Assembly: GCA_009760855.2 (NCBI GenBank)
Contig: WPIO01000105.1
Span: 842,501-906,500 of the forward strand
DNA length: 64,000 nt
Origin: Cristatella mucedo
Lineage: Eukaryota > Bryozoa > Phylactolaemata > Cristatellidae
Reading direction: 5' to 3'
Both the position numbers and the translations under genes were made by a program. Position 1 is the first letter of the stretch. Every line of letters starts with the position of its first letter. The notes under the pieces are model-generated. The model worked only from the letters and a program-made list of their open reading frames with translations. It was not told the DNA's origin and searched no databases. This document shows positions 1-13,130 of this stretch, one piece after another.

Positions 1-1240
1 TTGCCCGTTCTCACGCTCTGGCCTCGAACTGCCCGGCCCAAATAGAAGCCCAAAACATTTGAACTGCAATAGAACTGCCAGTTCCAAAGGAAACTTCACA
101 TAACCGTGGTTTAAATTTCAAATTATAGAGAACAGTGTGTCAGGTTTGCCTACCAAATTTCACCCAACTGAGCCTGCGTTTTCAGACTCAGACTACAGCC
201 TCCGATAACCCGGCCTCACGGGCGGTCCAAAATAATCAAAATGTGATACCGGTGCTATTTGAACCAAAAGCTTGGGCAACTGCGACTTTGATTTCAAGTT
301 ATAGCAAATATTGCTCCTGATTTACATACAAAACTTCATGCTATTTTTCGTGCGGTTCTTATGCTATGGCTTCCAATGGCCCGGACCAGCCAACCTCCTG
401 CATAATCAAACTGCGATTCAGATGCCATTGCCACAATAAGCCCTTCATAACTGTGGCTTTAATTTCACATTATAGAAAAAACTATTCCGGATTTACCAAC
501 CAAATCTACCAGCATAGCGAGCGTGCTTTCTCACGCATTAACCTCCGAAGAGCCGGGCCAGCCAGCGCCCCTATATATTTGAACTGCACTACAGGTACCG
601 TCTCCTCAAAATACGTAGTGCAACTTCGGTTTTCATTCCACATTATGGAAAAGGTGTTCCGGAATTATCAAATAAATTTCAAGCCACCATTTGTGCGGGT
701 TATCGTGCAATTGCCTGTAATGGCCCGGCCCAATACTTTCAAACTGCGATGCAGTTGCCACCTTCACACTAGGCGTCACGCAACTGTGTTTTTAAATATG
801 CAGTATAAAAACGGTGTTCCTCGTTCAATTCAAATTTCACGCCCCTGCACGTGGACGTTTTTATGCGATGGCCTCAAGTGGCCTGGGCTAACCAGCCTCC
901 TTACATATTCCAACTGCGCTCGAGCTGCCATTCCCACGATAAGCTTTGAGCAACTGCGGTTTTGATTTCACGTTAATAACACAGTTTTCCGGTTTTAACC
1001 CCCTAAATTCGTTATCATTGTTCATTTGCATTCTGATGCTATGGCTACCATTAGTCCGGACCAGCCTGCCACCCTAAATAATCGACCTACGATACAGCTG
1101 CCATTTCCACAATAGATGTTGCAAAACTGTGGTTTTGATTCCACATGAGAAAAAGTGCTTTGGGTCCCATGACATTGGGCAGGCGCGATCAAATGCTATG
1201 GCCTTCAATATCCAGGGCCATCAGAGGTCGGACAAAAAAT
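1..1240 (+). repeat. Diverged ~170-bp tandem satellite, plus orientation
   Basis: A motif of the form gctatggcctccaatggccc followed by agcctcc and, about 60 bases later, aactgtggttttgatttcac recurs near 12, 187, 362, 530, 705, 862, 1032 and 1194, a spacing of about 157-175 bases. The monomers are well diverged, so this is an old array. It continues beyond the left edge. The open frames here, such as 366-965, come from repeat monomers and I do not consider them genes. Confidence 0.75.
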
Positions 1241-1255
1241 AAAATAGAATACCAG

Positions 1256-1432
1256 CTGATTTAACAGCCTCTTTTGTATAGTGACGGGATAGCCTTTGCG
1301 GCTATCACCACCGCTTGCAGCAGCGATAAAGAATCGTCCACCACAGGATTCGAACCCGAGACCTCGGCACCGTGGCCGTGAATAGTAACCGCCTTACCTA
1401 GTGAGCCGGCACGATCATAGCCATTACAACAC
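1256..1432 (-). mobile_element. SINE A, tRNA-derived, minus strand
   Basis: The reverse complement carries a pol III B-box-like ggttcgaatcc and a preceding tRNA-like head, then the body with the atcgcc...ggtgat hairpin, and ends at cagctgatttaacagcctcttttgtata. It matches the plus copy at 52,522-52,693 along its length. It lies where the flanking satellite changes orientation. Confidence 0.75.
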
Positions 1433-1740
1433 GTCATCCCAATTGCATAAAATTTGCGGGGTTGATCCGGTTGGCTCTTTTTCAAATTTGGCTATAAAAC
1501 CACAGTTTTTCGAAGCCTATTGTTGACGTAGTAGCAGTATCGCTGTTTGGAAATGCAGAGCCGGGTCATTGGACGTAGTGAGACGCCTATCGTTGCGATC
1601 TTGTGGTTTAACCCGTAGCACTGTTTTCTATAACGTTCAATCGAAACCGCAGTAGTGAGACGCCTATCGTTGCAATCTCAACTGCGTAGCAACGAGAATG
1701 TTTTGGAAGGCGGGACGGCCCTGGTTGCTGGATGCCATAG
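1433..1740. repeat. Short direct repeats between the satellite arrays
   Basis: The 20-base string tagtgagacgcctatcgttg occurs at about 1577 and again at about 1653. The stretch near 1490-1510 (ctataaaaccacagtttt) looks like a minus-oriented piece of the satellite. No gene is seen. Confidence 0.4.
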
Positions 1741-1932
1741 CATGAGCTGGTTTGGTCCAGCGGTCAATGTATCACCACTGAATTTATCCCTAGCTGGTTT
1801 GGTCCAGCGGTCAATGTGCTCGCCCCGAGCAAGATCTGGCTGAGGTCGTTGGCTCGAGCTTCGTGGCAAAGTGTGAAGCGAATGAATAGAGATTAAGTTC
1901 TCTTGGGGTGCTATGCAAATGAATTGTATTTA
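1741..1932 (+). mobile_element. SINE B with a duplicated head
   Basis: A tRNA A-box-like tggtccagcgg is present twice, at about 1751 and 1800. Only the second copy continues through the B-box region (ggctcgagc) to the 3' tail with gattaagttctcttggggtgct. The first is a partial copy of the head, so this is either two insertions or an internal duplication. Confidence 0.7.
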
Positions 1933-1949
1933 CACGTATACCTATGAGA

Positions 1950-2600
1950 ACGAGTGAGGACAATGGCACGAAATTTAGTAATTAAACCCGAAACAGTATT
2001 TTGTGATTATGAATAAAACCCTCAGCTGTACGAAGTTTATTGGGGAAATGCTAGCTGTAGCGCCGTTGAAATATTTTTGGGGATGCTCACTGGGCCAGGC
2101 CATTGGAGGTCATGGCATGAGAACGCTCATTCGCAGTAGCGTAATTTTCTTTGGTAAATCTGGAACATTATTTGCTATCATTTGGAATCAGTAACGCAGT
2201 TTAGCGAAGTTTTTGGTGGAATTGAATTTGTACCACAGTTCTATTACAGGCTGCCATCTACAATAGGCTGCCACCTGGGCCAGGCCACTAGAAGCCATAG
2301 CACGAGAACGCGAAAGCGCATTCCATAAAATTTGGTTGATAAACTTGGCATACTCTCCTCGTCCGTAGTTTGGAGTCAAAACCGCATTTGCGAGAAGCAT
2401 TTCGTGGAAATAGCAACCGTATCGCCATCCGAAGTACATCAAAAGGTTGGCTGGCTTGGGCCATTGGAGGCCATAGCACGAGAACGCGAAAGCGAAACTG
2501 CATGAAATTTGACGAGTGAACCTGTATTATCATTTTTCAAAATTAGAACTCAAAATTGTAGTTTCCTAACGTGTATTGTGGAAATGGCAACTACACGGCA
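1950..2600 (-). repeat. Same satellite as 1-1240, minus orientation
   Basis: The string tgggccattggaggccatagcacgagaacgc and variants occur at about 2093, 2274 and 2456, a period of about 180 bases. This is the reverse complement of the plus-strand monomer core (gcgttctcgtgctatggcctccaatggccca). The two arrays therefore face each other. Confidence 0.7.
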
Positions 2601-2844
2601 GCCCATTGCAGTGTATTGCTGTTGTTCCAGTGTGGTACCAGTTTAACTTTCCGCAGGCACTCCGCCGAGAGCCGGTCTTGGGCGCCTTGCGCTGGACGCG
2701 TCATGAGCGCTCCGCCGCCAAGCGATCGCTTGCAGACGCGCTGACGCGGCTTGGTGTGGTGTCACTGCACCTCCTGCACCCGCCGAGCTCACCTAGCGCT
2801 GTTGCTTAGCTTAAATGAGACTCGCTCTACTCCATTCCGTGGTG
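2601..2844. other. GC-rich stretch, nothing recognised
   Basis: It is strongly enriched in CG dinucleotides around 2650-2810. A short open frame spans 2576-2809, but it has no recognisable domain and no supporting splice pattern. Confidence 0.4.
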
Positions 2845-2914
2845 AACTGCTGAGGGTCAACTGCTGAGGGTCAAATGCTGAGGGTCAACTGCTGAGGGTC
2901 AACTGCTGAGGGTG
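2845..2914 (+). repeat. 14-bp minisatellite, five units
   Basis: Five adjacent copies of aactgctgagggtc. The third unit has a single a-for-c change and the last unit is cut one base short. Near-identity points to recent expansion. Confidence 0.9.
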
Positions 2915-3056
2915 TGCGTCCGAAGTTCGTCAGCGTCGTAATGACGACCAGAGCCTGCTTTGCGAGAGCACAACCTCAAAATGTCAAAAGAGTTCCTTTC
3001 TTCTTCTTTCGTTGCGATGTCGCAGAAGAGATTTGGCGAATAGCAGAAAGATAGAG

Positions 3057-3058
3057 AG

Positions 3059-3090
<32 letters not shown>

Positions 3091-3133
3091 CAAGAGTGAG
3101 GGGGAGAGAGAGGGAGATAGAGAGAGAGAGAGC

Positions 3134-3199
<66 letters not shown>
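3057..3199 (+). repeat. (GA)n microsatellite
   Basis: Long ga dinucleotide tract with a few interruptions near 3091-3120. Arg-Glu open frames across it are artefacts. Confidence 0.95.
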
Positions 3200-3200
<1 letters not shown>

Positions 3201-4381
3201 TGCTAATTGCGAATTTATCTTTGCTGCGACAGCCTCCAGAAGATTTTAGCGAGGTGCAGTTCTGGGAAGCCAGTGATGGGCAAACGACGAAGCACGGCGT
3301 CTTCTATCGACAGACCGGCGCTCGTTTTAACATGCGAGGCGACGGCTGCCCTAGCTGCGCTGGCTGCCTGCGCAGATCTTTCGAGCTGAGCGGGACCGAC
3401 GTGGCTATCTGGCCGCTCCCACGCTTGAAAGCGGGGCGCAATTGAAGCCGTCTTCCAGTCCTGCTTCTTTGCCACAAAAATCAGGCAATAAAACGATGCC
3501 AACGACTGGCTCGCCCGGTCATCCCAGCGAAGCTGTCGTGGCTTCCCTGAGCTTAGCTTGGGCAAATGGGATGGACGCGTGCAGCTAGACTCGGGGGGGG
3601 GGGTGAAACCAGATCACGGGGAGGCAGGCAGAACGCACCTCAACTATAAGTACCCTCTATCCACAAAACCTTGAGCTTTCTCGTTGAGGCTCGCCCTAGC
3701 CGCTGCCGCTTAGCTGGCGACCGGTGCCTCTCGTCGGCCGTCAATGCCTCCCCGAAATACTCTGAATGACTCGAAACCACGTGCTCGCTTTTCTGAATGA
3801 CTCGAAACCAAAGCCCTCCCACGTGCTCGCTTTTCCGCTTCTTCGTCTGCAATCTTCTTCCGTCCAGACTCTCAAACCTAGAGGACAGTTTCTGGCGAAA
3901 GGCCAAGGTTGCTGCGCCACAGATTCCGTGCCGACGCGACGAAAAAGATGCCGACTCCGCCTACTCAAATATCCTCGATTGAGCAGGTTTTTTGTCCGCT
4001 AACGAACGGCCGCACCGAGAGAATCGGCGACTATTTCGCCGGCGCTCCAGCGGCTGGCGCGGCTGCCAGTTGCCGCGAACGGAGGCGGGGGCGGCGAGGG
4101 TGCTGCGGATCCAATAAAAGAAGGCCGACGCACTCTGCAAATGCCGCGTCGAACAGTATGCCTGGGTTAGTGTGGTCGCGATCCACCACTCTCGCGAATC
4201 TATTTTTAAAGGGCACAGGGTCGAGTTTTTGGGTGGTCAGTTCGCATCTGGAGCTGCTAATTAAAGGTCAGCACGCTCCCGAGCCGAATGCGGTCTTCGG
4301 TAAACTCTGAGAAAATGCGTCTCTACGGGGGATCAGTTGCAGCTCAGTTCCAACCCATCACTGACTCTGTATCTCTCTCCG

Positions 4382-4384
<3 letters not shown>
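3200..4384. other. GC-rich region without a recognised gene
   Basis: Open frames exist on both strands, the longest being 3215-3565 minus (116 codons) and 3909-4310 plus (133 codons). I recognise no domain in either. A roughly 35-base segment beginning ctgaatgactcgaaacca is tandemly duplicated at about 3761-3838, and there is a run of 12 Gs near 3591. Low-copy sequence is possible but I cannot assign a function. Confidence 0.35.
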
Positions 4385-4547
<163 letters not shown>

Positions 4548-4729
4548 TCTAGATCCGTCCCTACCTCTCTCTCTTTTTTGTCGTTACCTATCCCCCAATC
4601 TCTCCCTCCCTCCTTTCCTGCATCCCTATCTTCTTCCTATCCTGCTTCCTTCCTTTCACTATCGCACTCTTCCCGCTCTTACTCCATTCTCTTAATCATT
4701 TCATTCTCTCATTCCCTTCCGTCCTCTAA

Positions 4730-4801
<72 letters not shown>
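4730..4801 (+). repeat. (CT)n microsatellite
   Basis: Near-perfect ct tract of about 70 bases. A pyrimidine-rich spacer separates it from the larger ct tract 180 bases upstream. Confidence 0.95.
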
Positions 4802-4806
<5 letters not shown>

Positions 4807-5032
4807 AACAGAGGCGACGTAGCTGAATTCATTACGTTCAGCTGCATAAGTTGTCTTCAGTTTTTCCCGCCACCGTGCGAAATGCACGTCTCGTTCTTTT
4901 TTGAAACTCGAATCCTTCTGGCCCATCGTCGGAGTTGCACTCGTAGGCTACAAGAATATTTTTACCCTTTCACTAGGCTGTGCTTCATGGAAAGACATCA
5001 TACAAAAAGACGGCTGAAGTAAGGCACGGGTT
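4802..5032. other. Unrecognised sequence
   Basis: Unique-looking sequence with no convincing reading frame or repeat. Confidence 0.3.
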
Positions 5033-5155
5033 AGCTTATTCAAAAGCCTCGTTTAAATAGAGGACATGAGAGCTGTAACGGCTATGACTCACGTTGGCAA
5101 TGTGAAATAAAGGATCGCCTGTTGCAGAAGTCAAGACCCTCGAGAGCCGGGTCTC
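5033..5155 (-). mobile_element. Decayed SINE A fragment
   Basis: It shares the order aaaagcctcgttt, ggctat, then aataaaggatcgcc with the minus-strand SINE A copies, but is heavily mutated and loses similarity near 5150. Confidence 0.45.
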
Positions 5156-6245
5156 GAAGTGCGAGCGCCTTGCTCCCAAGCTAAGGCCAATGGGCCAAGG
5201 AAATGACGGAAACAACCTGGACGGTGCACGACTATAGATCGTGGCCGTTGGCCGCGGTCTTTTTCTCAGCACGTCCAGACCGCGTCTCTCGCTTGCACGC
5301 CAAAGGCCGAGACGCAGAACTAAATTGGGCATTTTTCGTTGCCACATCTCTTTTCTGTTAACGAGCGCCTCGAGTTCGAATTCTGTTACTGAGCCAGCTG
5401 CGGCCTACACTTAATCGTGCTAACATCACATATCCGGAGCTCTAGTTCCAGATTTATATCTCTGTTAAGTGCATATGTCGGAGGGCACTAGCTCGCGATG
5501 CCGAGTGCATCCTACAGTGTAAATGCCAGCAGCAGGATGCGTGGTTTATTTACAGGCCCGCAGGCATGGGAGTAGCCAGCAGGCATGTGGAGTAGCGTGG
5601 CGTAGGGATGCGTTGCTTGGCCAAAGTGCCTGCATAGCTAGCACCAAGCTACAGAATCGGACATGCTCCAGAGCGCCAGCTCCAGAGCGCCAGCTCCAGA
5701 TCATACTTTAGATGCGCTCCCAACGCTAGGAAGCCTGAACGAGCAGATTTCCAAATTGGATTACACCTGCACCTCAGGGATCAGTCTAAAGCCTCATTCT
5801 TTTCAGTATCTATACTCGACCTCGGGCCAGTATCCTAGTCCAGCACAGTCTCGGCTTCCATTTCTACGTCGACGCCACTCGGCTCTGTCATTTGACCTTG
5901 CTAAAGCATTGCACCGAACCCGACTCACCTGCCCTAGCTGTCAGGAAACGGCATTTGCACTTAGAAGGCCACTAACTTTTTCACGCGTAAAATGGTTATA
6001 CCAACCTATTGACTAAAGGCTGGAGTAGGTACATCCTAGAGTAGGAAGCCATCGTCCTCAAGATTAGTTCGTCTAGCTTCACTACCGCGACATCTGCCCG
6101 TAATCGGTGTGTGAACGGTTATGAGATGACTTGCTATTTGAAGAGAAAATTACCTTCACTGTCAAGCCAAACAACTTTCAGCTGAGTGGTAGGGTTAAAA
6201 TTAGGGCGGTCTGCTTGTACGAGAGAACCACAGCCAAACCGCCGC
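5156..6245. other. Unrecognised sequence
   Basis: A 15-base unit, ccagagcgccagctc, is repeated in tandem at about 5668-5700. The open frame 5663-6016 has no recognisable domain. I see no gene. Confidence 0.3.
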
Positions 6246-7292
<1,047 letters not shown>

Positions 7293-8327
7293 TTTTATAA
7301 AATCCACAAAACCCTGGTCAGTTGTTCTTAAACTTTTGAAGTGCACAAAACCAGTTAAGATAGCAATGCGTATAAAAGGTGCTTGGGCTTCATATTTTCT
7401 GCCAGAAGTACGCGCCAAAGTGTATGGCTCTCGCAATCGCTACCTAAAACTGACCATCTATGTACTCTGCGACAAGGTCATCGACACTTTGAAGTGACTG
7501 ATTAGTTTGCCTCAGCCTGGCTGGCATACATTAAAGCGTTGTGATATGGCTAGGCGTAGACTGGCTGACGCGTCTATCTGCTCGGGGTCGGCGGTGACCG
7601 GCTTTCTCACGTGCAAGCACTGTTCGCTAGTCGCCGAAGCGGCAGCCAACCAGCGGCGACGCGGACAGTACGATATGGCAAACGTGCTATAAATTACTAT
7701 ACAATTACAATTACTATACAACTATAAATGTATATATATATGCATATATATATATATATATATATATACATAACCAAATAGATATATATAAATACAAATG
7801 ATCAATAGAAGCAGCCGCTCTGCCGATCTTGCGACGAGCTCAGGAAACATAAACCCGGGGTCTTGCTACGCACCTCATTGTCCTGCATGATGGCGAACAG
7901 CGCTTGACCCTGGAAGCACGTCTCTGCTATGAAGGTCAAATGTATGGGGGTACGTTGGCTGGACGGTGCTGCGATACAGTACCACCTTAGTCGTCTCAGC
8001 GTGCTTGCAAGATACCTAAAATTGCGTCGAACGTCGATTTTACGCGTCATCTGGTAGCTTACTGGATGAAGCGTGGCATTAGTTAGTAATGTTGCGATAT
8101 GTCATTAACTTATTCCAAGCTAAATGCATCAAATGGCTGCATTGGGGTGCACAATTTTGAGATAGCATAAATATATAAAAACAATCGCGAATTTATTTTT
8201 GCACCCAACTTAATTTTAGACTCGTCATCCTGAGTCTTATTGCAATGCCGCACTTTCACTTTCGCATTCCCTTGCCAATGCCTTAGCAATATCCAATATA
8301 ATCTCTCGGCTTGGTCAAAGTCTCAGC
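7293..8327. other. Unrecognised sequence upstream of the TSP1 exon
   Basis: It contains a short ta tract at about 7731-7767. The first exon(s) of the TSP1 gene, with any signal peptide, should lie here or further left, but I could not identify them. Confidence 0.3.
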
Positions 8328-8421
8328 ATGGCAGCTACCCGTGACTGCAGTTGTCCAGCGCGGCACGCCACGCAATCAACACCCAGGAGCAATATGTTAA
8401 TTGGGTTCAATTTTTCCGCAG

Positions 8422-8766
8422 GTGGCCTAAAACCGCTTCGTCTGAGCTCCGTTGGAAAAGTGCCATACGATCCCTATTGCACGTCCAACTGGACGTTGGA
8501 GCCGTGCGTTCCATTCAACAACAAGTGCGGAGCTGGCTTCAGATTGGGAAGCCGAGCGGGAGAGCTGTGCCGTGTGCTGGCGGCCATGTTCGACTGCAAC
8601 GTGGAGTGCGTGGAAACTGACGGGGTAGTCCACGTCGAGAGACCTGCCAGGATTAATAGGAAATTATATCAAAAGTACCCGAACATTTACATAAAAAACA
8701 GCACGCCACTAACAAGGCCTTCCATAGACTACAGAACTCACCATCCTGGAACTGCTTATGCTTACG
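8422..8766 (+). CDS. TSP1-like secreted protein, penultimate coding exon
   Basis: The acceptor is tttttccgcag and the donor gtgagt. The frame encodes an atypical cysteine module, with key residues W-x4-C, then CVPFNNKCGAGFRLGSRAG, then LC...FDCNVEC. The W/C spacing and the GF-x-GSR element resemble the variant TSP1 domains of R-spondin-like or matricellular proteins. An N-x-T glycosylation site (NWT) overlaps the tryptophan. The exon ends one base into a codon, which fits the exon at 16,796. The open frame extends left to an ATG at 8328 in a good Kozak context, but there is no hydrophobic signal there. The true 5' limit is therefore unsettled and upstream exons are likely. Confidence 0.7.
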
Positions 8767-9189
8767 GTGAGTATCGACTTATTCTCAATGCTGAATGTTG
8801 TGGGCACGGGCTGACTTTGCCCCCCTCCCCAAATTTCTCGGTCAATGGTGCGTCGATGCTCGCTAATCTGCTCCTGTGACCACGTGACTCGGCCGCGTCG
8901 ACGTCACTCTCTGCTGTCGGAATAGTGGTAGCCCTCTTGCGAGTGCAATTCTTTTGGATTTCCTCGGGGTTCAATCCGAGGAAACCAGCTCGATTAATGT
9001 ATCGTCCAAGAAAGTTTACCATCACTTCAATAAAGCAACGAAGATTAAACGGAATGTTAAGCATACAAAGTTGGCGGGGCAGTTTTCTCGTATCAGAGTG
9101 GACTCAGGCGGGCAAGTCTTCGGAAGCTTCGGCAGATATGCGAAATGCACATTTTGGTATATGCAGTTGCCACATCACATCATTTCGTG

Positions 9190-9900
9190 CCAATCTGTTC
9201 TAATATCCCGGCTTAACTTCAGTAACTCACTGCTTTTTGGTCTACCGACATGTGCAATCAGGTACATACAGTTAGTGCAAGCCTCTGCAGCAAGGCATGT
9301 CTGTCATGAGCGTCGCAGTTGCCACGTCAACCCACTTCTCGCCGACCTGCGCTGGCTACCAGTCAAGCAACGCATCGACATTAAGGTTTTGCCACTCACT
9401 TTTAGGTCCCTTCATTATTTGGCTCCAGCCTACCTATCTGATCTAATCTCCACCAGGCCAAGCATCGTACCACCCGCTTTTCAGAATCTAATTGTTTGCC
9501 TATACCTCGTACAAACCTCAAATCCGTTGTAAACCACTCCTTTAATTCGTATGTTCCCAAAGCCCGGAACTCACTTCCGACTTCCGTCATGACATCCCCT
9601 GACTTGACCACATTAAAAAAAAAATTAAAAGTGCACCTACTCATCACAGCATTTAGTGGGTCCCTGTGATTCATCCTTTATGTGGTTATGCGAGCTGTCA
9701 CTGTGAATGCTGCCACTAACCACACTAGCATACTGACCCGTCCATGTCAGCCCTAACCATGTTATTCTTGTTGTTTATCGAGCATGCTACCACTAACCAT
9801 CCGATCGTGTTTCCTTTACCGCAATTGCAAAGTGCCTAGAAAGACATTGAGTTCTCTGAGGGTGCTTAATTAAGTGTGTTATTATTAGTATTATTATTTT
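9190..9900 (+). mobile_element. LINE A, 5'-truncated 3' end
   Basis: Decayed coding sequence for the reverse transcriptase C-terminal region is readable in the 8954-9532 frame (ARHVCHERRSCH, then LRWLPVKQRIDIKVLPLTFR). The 3' UTR and a tail with aaagtgcctagaaagacattgagttctctgagggtgctt ... attatt follow. Several frameshifts are present. Confidence 0.8.
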
Positions 9901-9954
9901 TTCAGAGGCCTAAAACATTCCTAAAACATACCATCACCGCATTTAGTGTATCTA

Positions 9955-12110
9955 TGTAATAATAATAATAATAATAGTGATAATAATTATAATAATGCAC
10001 TTGATAAAGGGCCCTCTGAGAACTCAATCTTTTTCTAGGTGCTTAACATTAGCTGCAGAGGGAAACGCGATTGAATGGTGAGTAATATCATGCTTGATAT
10101 ACAACATGAATAACATGGTTAGGGGTGACATGCACAGGGTCAGCTTGCAAGTGAGGTTAATGGCAGCATGCACAGTGCCAGCACCCATAAGCACATAATG
10201 GACGAATCACAGGGACCCACTAAATGCTGTCTTAAATGGGTTCGTTTTTAAGTTCTTTTTAACTGTGGTCAAGTCAGGGGATGTTGTGATGCAAGTCGGA
10301 AGTGAATTCCAGGCTTTGGGAACATACGAGCTAAATGCACGGTCTCCAAAGGATTTGAGGTTTGTACGATGTATTGGTAAACTGCTGGATTCCGAAAAGT
10401 GGGTGGTACTATGGTTGGCCTGGTGGGGAGTAGATCCGATTGATAGGCTGGAGCCAAAGAATGAAGTGACCTAAAAGGGAGCAGCAATACCTTGAAGTCG
10501 ATCCTTTGCTTGACTGGTAGCCAGTGTAGCTCTACGAGAAGTGGTGTGATGTGGCAACTGCGACGCTCACGACAGACAAGCCTAGCTGCAGAGTTTTGCA
10601 CCAACTGTAATCGCCTGATTGCATATGCCGCTAGGCCAGCAAGCAGTGAGTTATAGAAGTCAAGACGGGATGTCACAAATGCATGGACCAACGTAGACGT
10701 GATATACTTATCTAAAGCAGCCCGGATTTTGCAATTTTACGTAGCTAAAAGTAGGCAGACTTGGCTGTGGAGCTGATATGATCGTCTAACGAGAGGTCAG
10801 TTTGGAACATGAACCTTGATTTTGAACTGATTCAACAGGAAATGTGATGGCAGAGCCAATTTTGAGCGTCAGCTTTTCCAATTTCTGAATCACACTTGGT
10901 TTGCCCATAACTAGTAAGTTACTTTTATCATCGTTTAGTTTAAGAAAATTTGCTGCCATCCATGTGTGAATGTCATCAATACATGAAGCAAGGGAGTTGA
11001 GAGAATTCGAGGTGCTCAAAGGCTGGGAGGGATCAAAGCAAAAGTACAACTGAGTGTCATCCGCATAGAAGTGAAACCCTAGATTGTGCTTAGCAATCAG
11101 ATCAGCAAGAGGGAGAGTATAAACCGTGAAAAGAACCAGACCTAGCACTGAGCCCTGAGGTACCCAATATTTCAGAGGTACCTCGGACGATCTTTGTCTT
11201 TCACGTCAATAATCTGGAGTCTCCGACTGAGATAGGACCTGAAACATTGCAGAGCAGTGCCAGTGCTGCTCAGGCGAGATGAGAGGCGTTCTGGAAGAAC
11301 TTTGTGATCGATAGTATCAAAAGCTGCAGCAAGATCGAGCAAAACAAGCAGAGATACTCTACCCACGTCTGCATTCCTAAGTAGGTCGTTGTACACCCTA
11401 AGCAATGCTGATTCTGGGGAGTGATTAGCTCTAAAGCTAGACTGGAGCTTGCTAGCAAGGTTTAGAAGTTTCAATATACGAGTTCAGCTGGTTTGCCACG
11501 ACCCGTTCCAGTGTCTTTGATAGAAATGGTAGAAGGGAGACTGGGCGGTATTTGCTCAAGTTCTCTTGGTATAGTGTCGCTTTCTTGAGAAGTGGCCTGA
11601 CTACGGCTTTTTGAAAGGTGCTGGGACATAACCTGAGGCTAATGACGTATTATTGATGTTATTTATGCATGGCAGCAGCAGATCAATGCAACGAAGGAGC
11701 AGGACAGTGGGAATAGGGTCCAAAGAACTTGTCTTCTTTGATTGGGCTATGAACTTCAGGACGAGATCACTAGTGACCTGCTTAAATGTAGAAATTGAGG
11801 TGCAGCCAGGTGATTTTTTCTTCGTGTGCATATGCCTGCACACACTGTGCCTGCTGCTTGCAGATTTTACCAAGGATCATTCTGTAATGCTTTCTACTAA
11901 GCATCGGTAAAGTGCCTAAAAATATATTCCGTTCTCTGATGGCGCTATACAAATACCTTTTTATTATTAATCTTATAGTCAAACTGGTTGTTTCTCCAGG
12001 CAGTCGCAAATTGATCTAAGATTCGATCAATAGCTGCTGATTTCCTGCACGTTCAAATTATCCGCAAGTGAAATTTTATATTTTATGCAAGCGTGGAAGT
12101 AAAAAATATG
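9955..12110 (-). mobile_element. LINE A, longer 5'-truncated copy on minus strand
   Basis: Reading from right to left, the fragments are an RT N-terminal part at 11,873-11,601 (SSLDPIPTVLL), a palm part at 11,474-11,172 (LLDLAAAFDTIDHK), the YADD box at about 11,148-10,786 (GFHFYADDTQLYF), and a C-terminal part at 10,691-10,269 (SRLDFYNSLLAGL). The 3' tail hairpin and (AAT)n end at 9955. Frameshifts separate the pieces. A short SINE or LINE tail in plus orientation interrupts it at about 11,905-11,975. It sits tail-to-tail with the copy at 9190-9900. Confidence 0.85.
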
Positions 12111-12594
12111 CGAGATACCCGAGCGAAAAAGCGTGCGAAAAAGCGAAAAGCAATCATCACTGCCTTTCCTAGTTTCTTATTTGTCAAACCATGATACCGT
12201 GCACTTATTGATCATTGGTTACATATTTTTTCGCAAAAAGTTTGATGCGCCTGGAGTGTGATTTGGTTGTCTTAGGGGTACTGTACAAGTGACCTAGATT
12301 AATTTGCATTTTAAGATAAATGTCTATTCATAGGGGGATGCACATACAAAGCCGGCCTCTGGGAACGCTGCAGTTTAGTGAAGCTTGTGAAGGAACGACA
12401 GGACAGCTTGGTTTCGTCCGAAAGGGGCACAGTGTGTTCGGCCACGAGGACTATTGCCATGGACTGCAGTTTGAATGAGGCAGAAAACGCGCGAGGTGAG
12501 TCACGTTCGCTGCCTCTAGTGTCTTGGTTCTTGTATCTACTATCTATTGTCTACTGTCTAGTGTCAAGGGTCTTATATACATAGGTTTGAAAAA

Positions 12595-13130
12595 GTGTCT
12601 CCTTTGCTAATAGAGCTACGATGGCTGCTGGTTGATCAATGAATACGGAGCAAAGTTCTTACGCCGACCCAGTAGGCCCGCCACGGCTTGGCTCCTCCAT
12701 ACCTAGCTGAACTGCTACATTAATTTCAGCCTCCTCATGCCCTCGGGTCCTGTATGGACAATAGACTAACTGTTCCATTCCTCCACTCAAAGACAGTTGG
12801 GGACAGAAGCTTTAGCTCTGCAGGTCGTAGACTGTGGAACTCACTTCTACGATTCTTACGCAACGACAAATACTCTCCTGCTGCCGACTGTGGCTCATCT
12901 TTTTCAGCGGTCCTGAGCTGTTTCTTCCATGTTGCTCACTACCTCAGCTGCTCTCCTGAATCTGCTATGCTTCCCACTTTCTCTTTGTTGCGTGAGACGA
13001 AGCCTGTTGGCCACCGAATGCTTACCGAGAGCCGCTTAGGCTGTGAGTGCGCTATACAAAAACTCTCTTGCGTAACACCCACTTAGTCTTTATGACTTTG
13101 TGGAGTTACAAACGGAGATACATTACATTT
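12595..13130 (+). mobile_element. LINE B 3' end
   Basis: The frame 12,754-13,086 encodes a typical non-LTR C-terminus (VGDRSFSSAGRRLWNSLLRF). The element ends in gagatacattacat. Matching copies lie at 25,370-26,390 minus, 40,703-41,060 minus and 29,715-30,240 plus. Confidence 0.75.

Noticed and set aside
366-965. 199-codon open frame at the left end
   Set aside because: It runs across several satellite monomers, and the amino acid pattern repeats with the ~170-bp period.
3057-3200. Long Arg-Glu and Leu-Ser open frames over GA/CT tracts (also 4385-4800, 7123-7292, 19,320-19,420)
   Set aside because: They are simple translations of dinucleotide repeats with no flanking coding signal.
12378-12496. 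Extra TSP1-gene exon ending in a gtgagt donor
   Set aside because: No cysteine-module content and no clear acceptor in phase. The flanking exons already join in phase.
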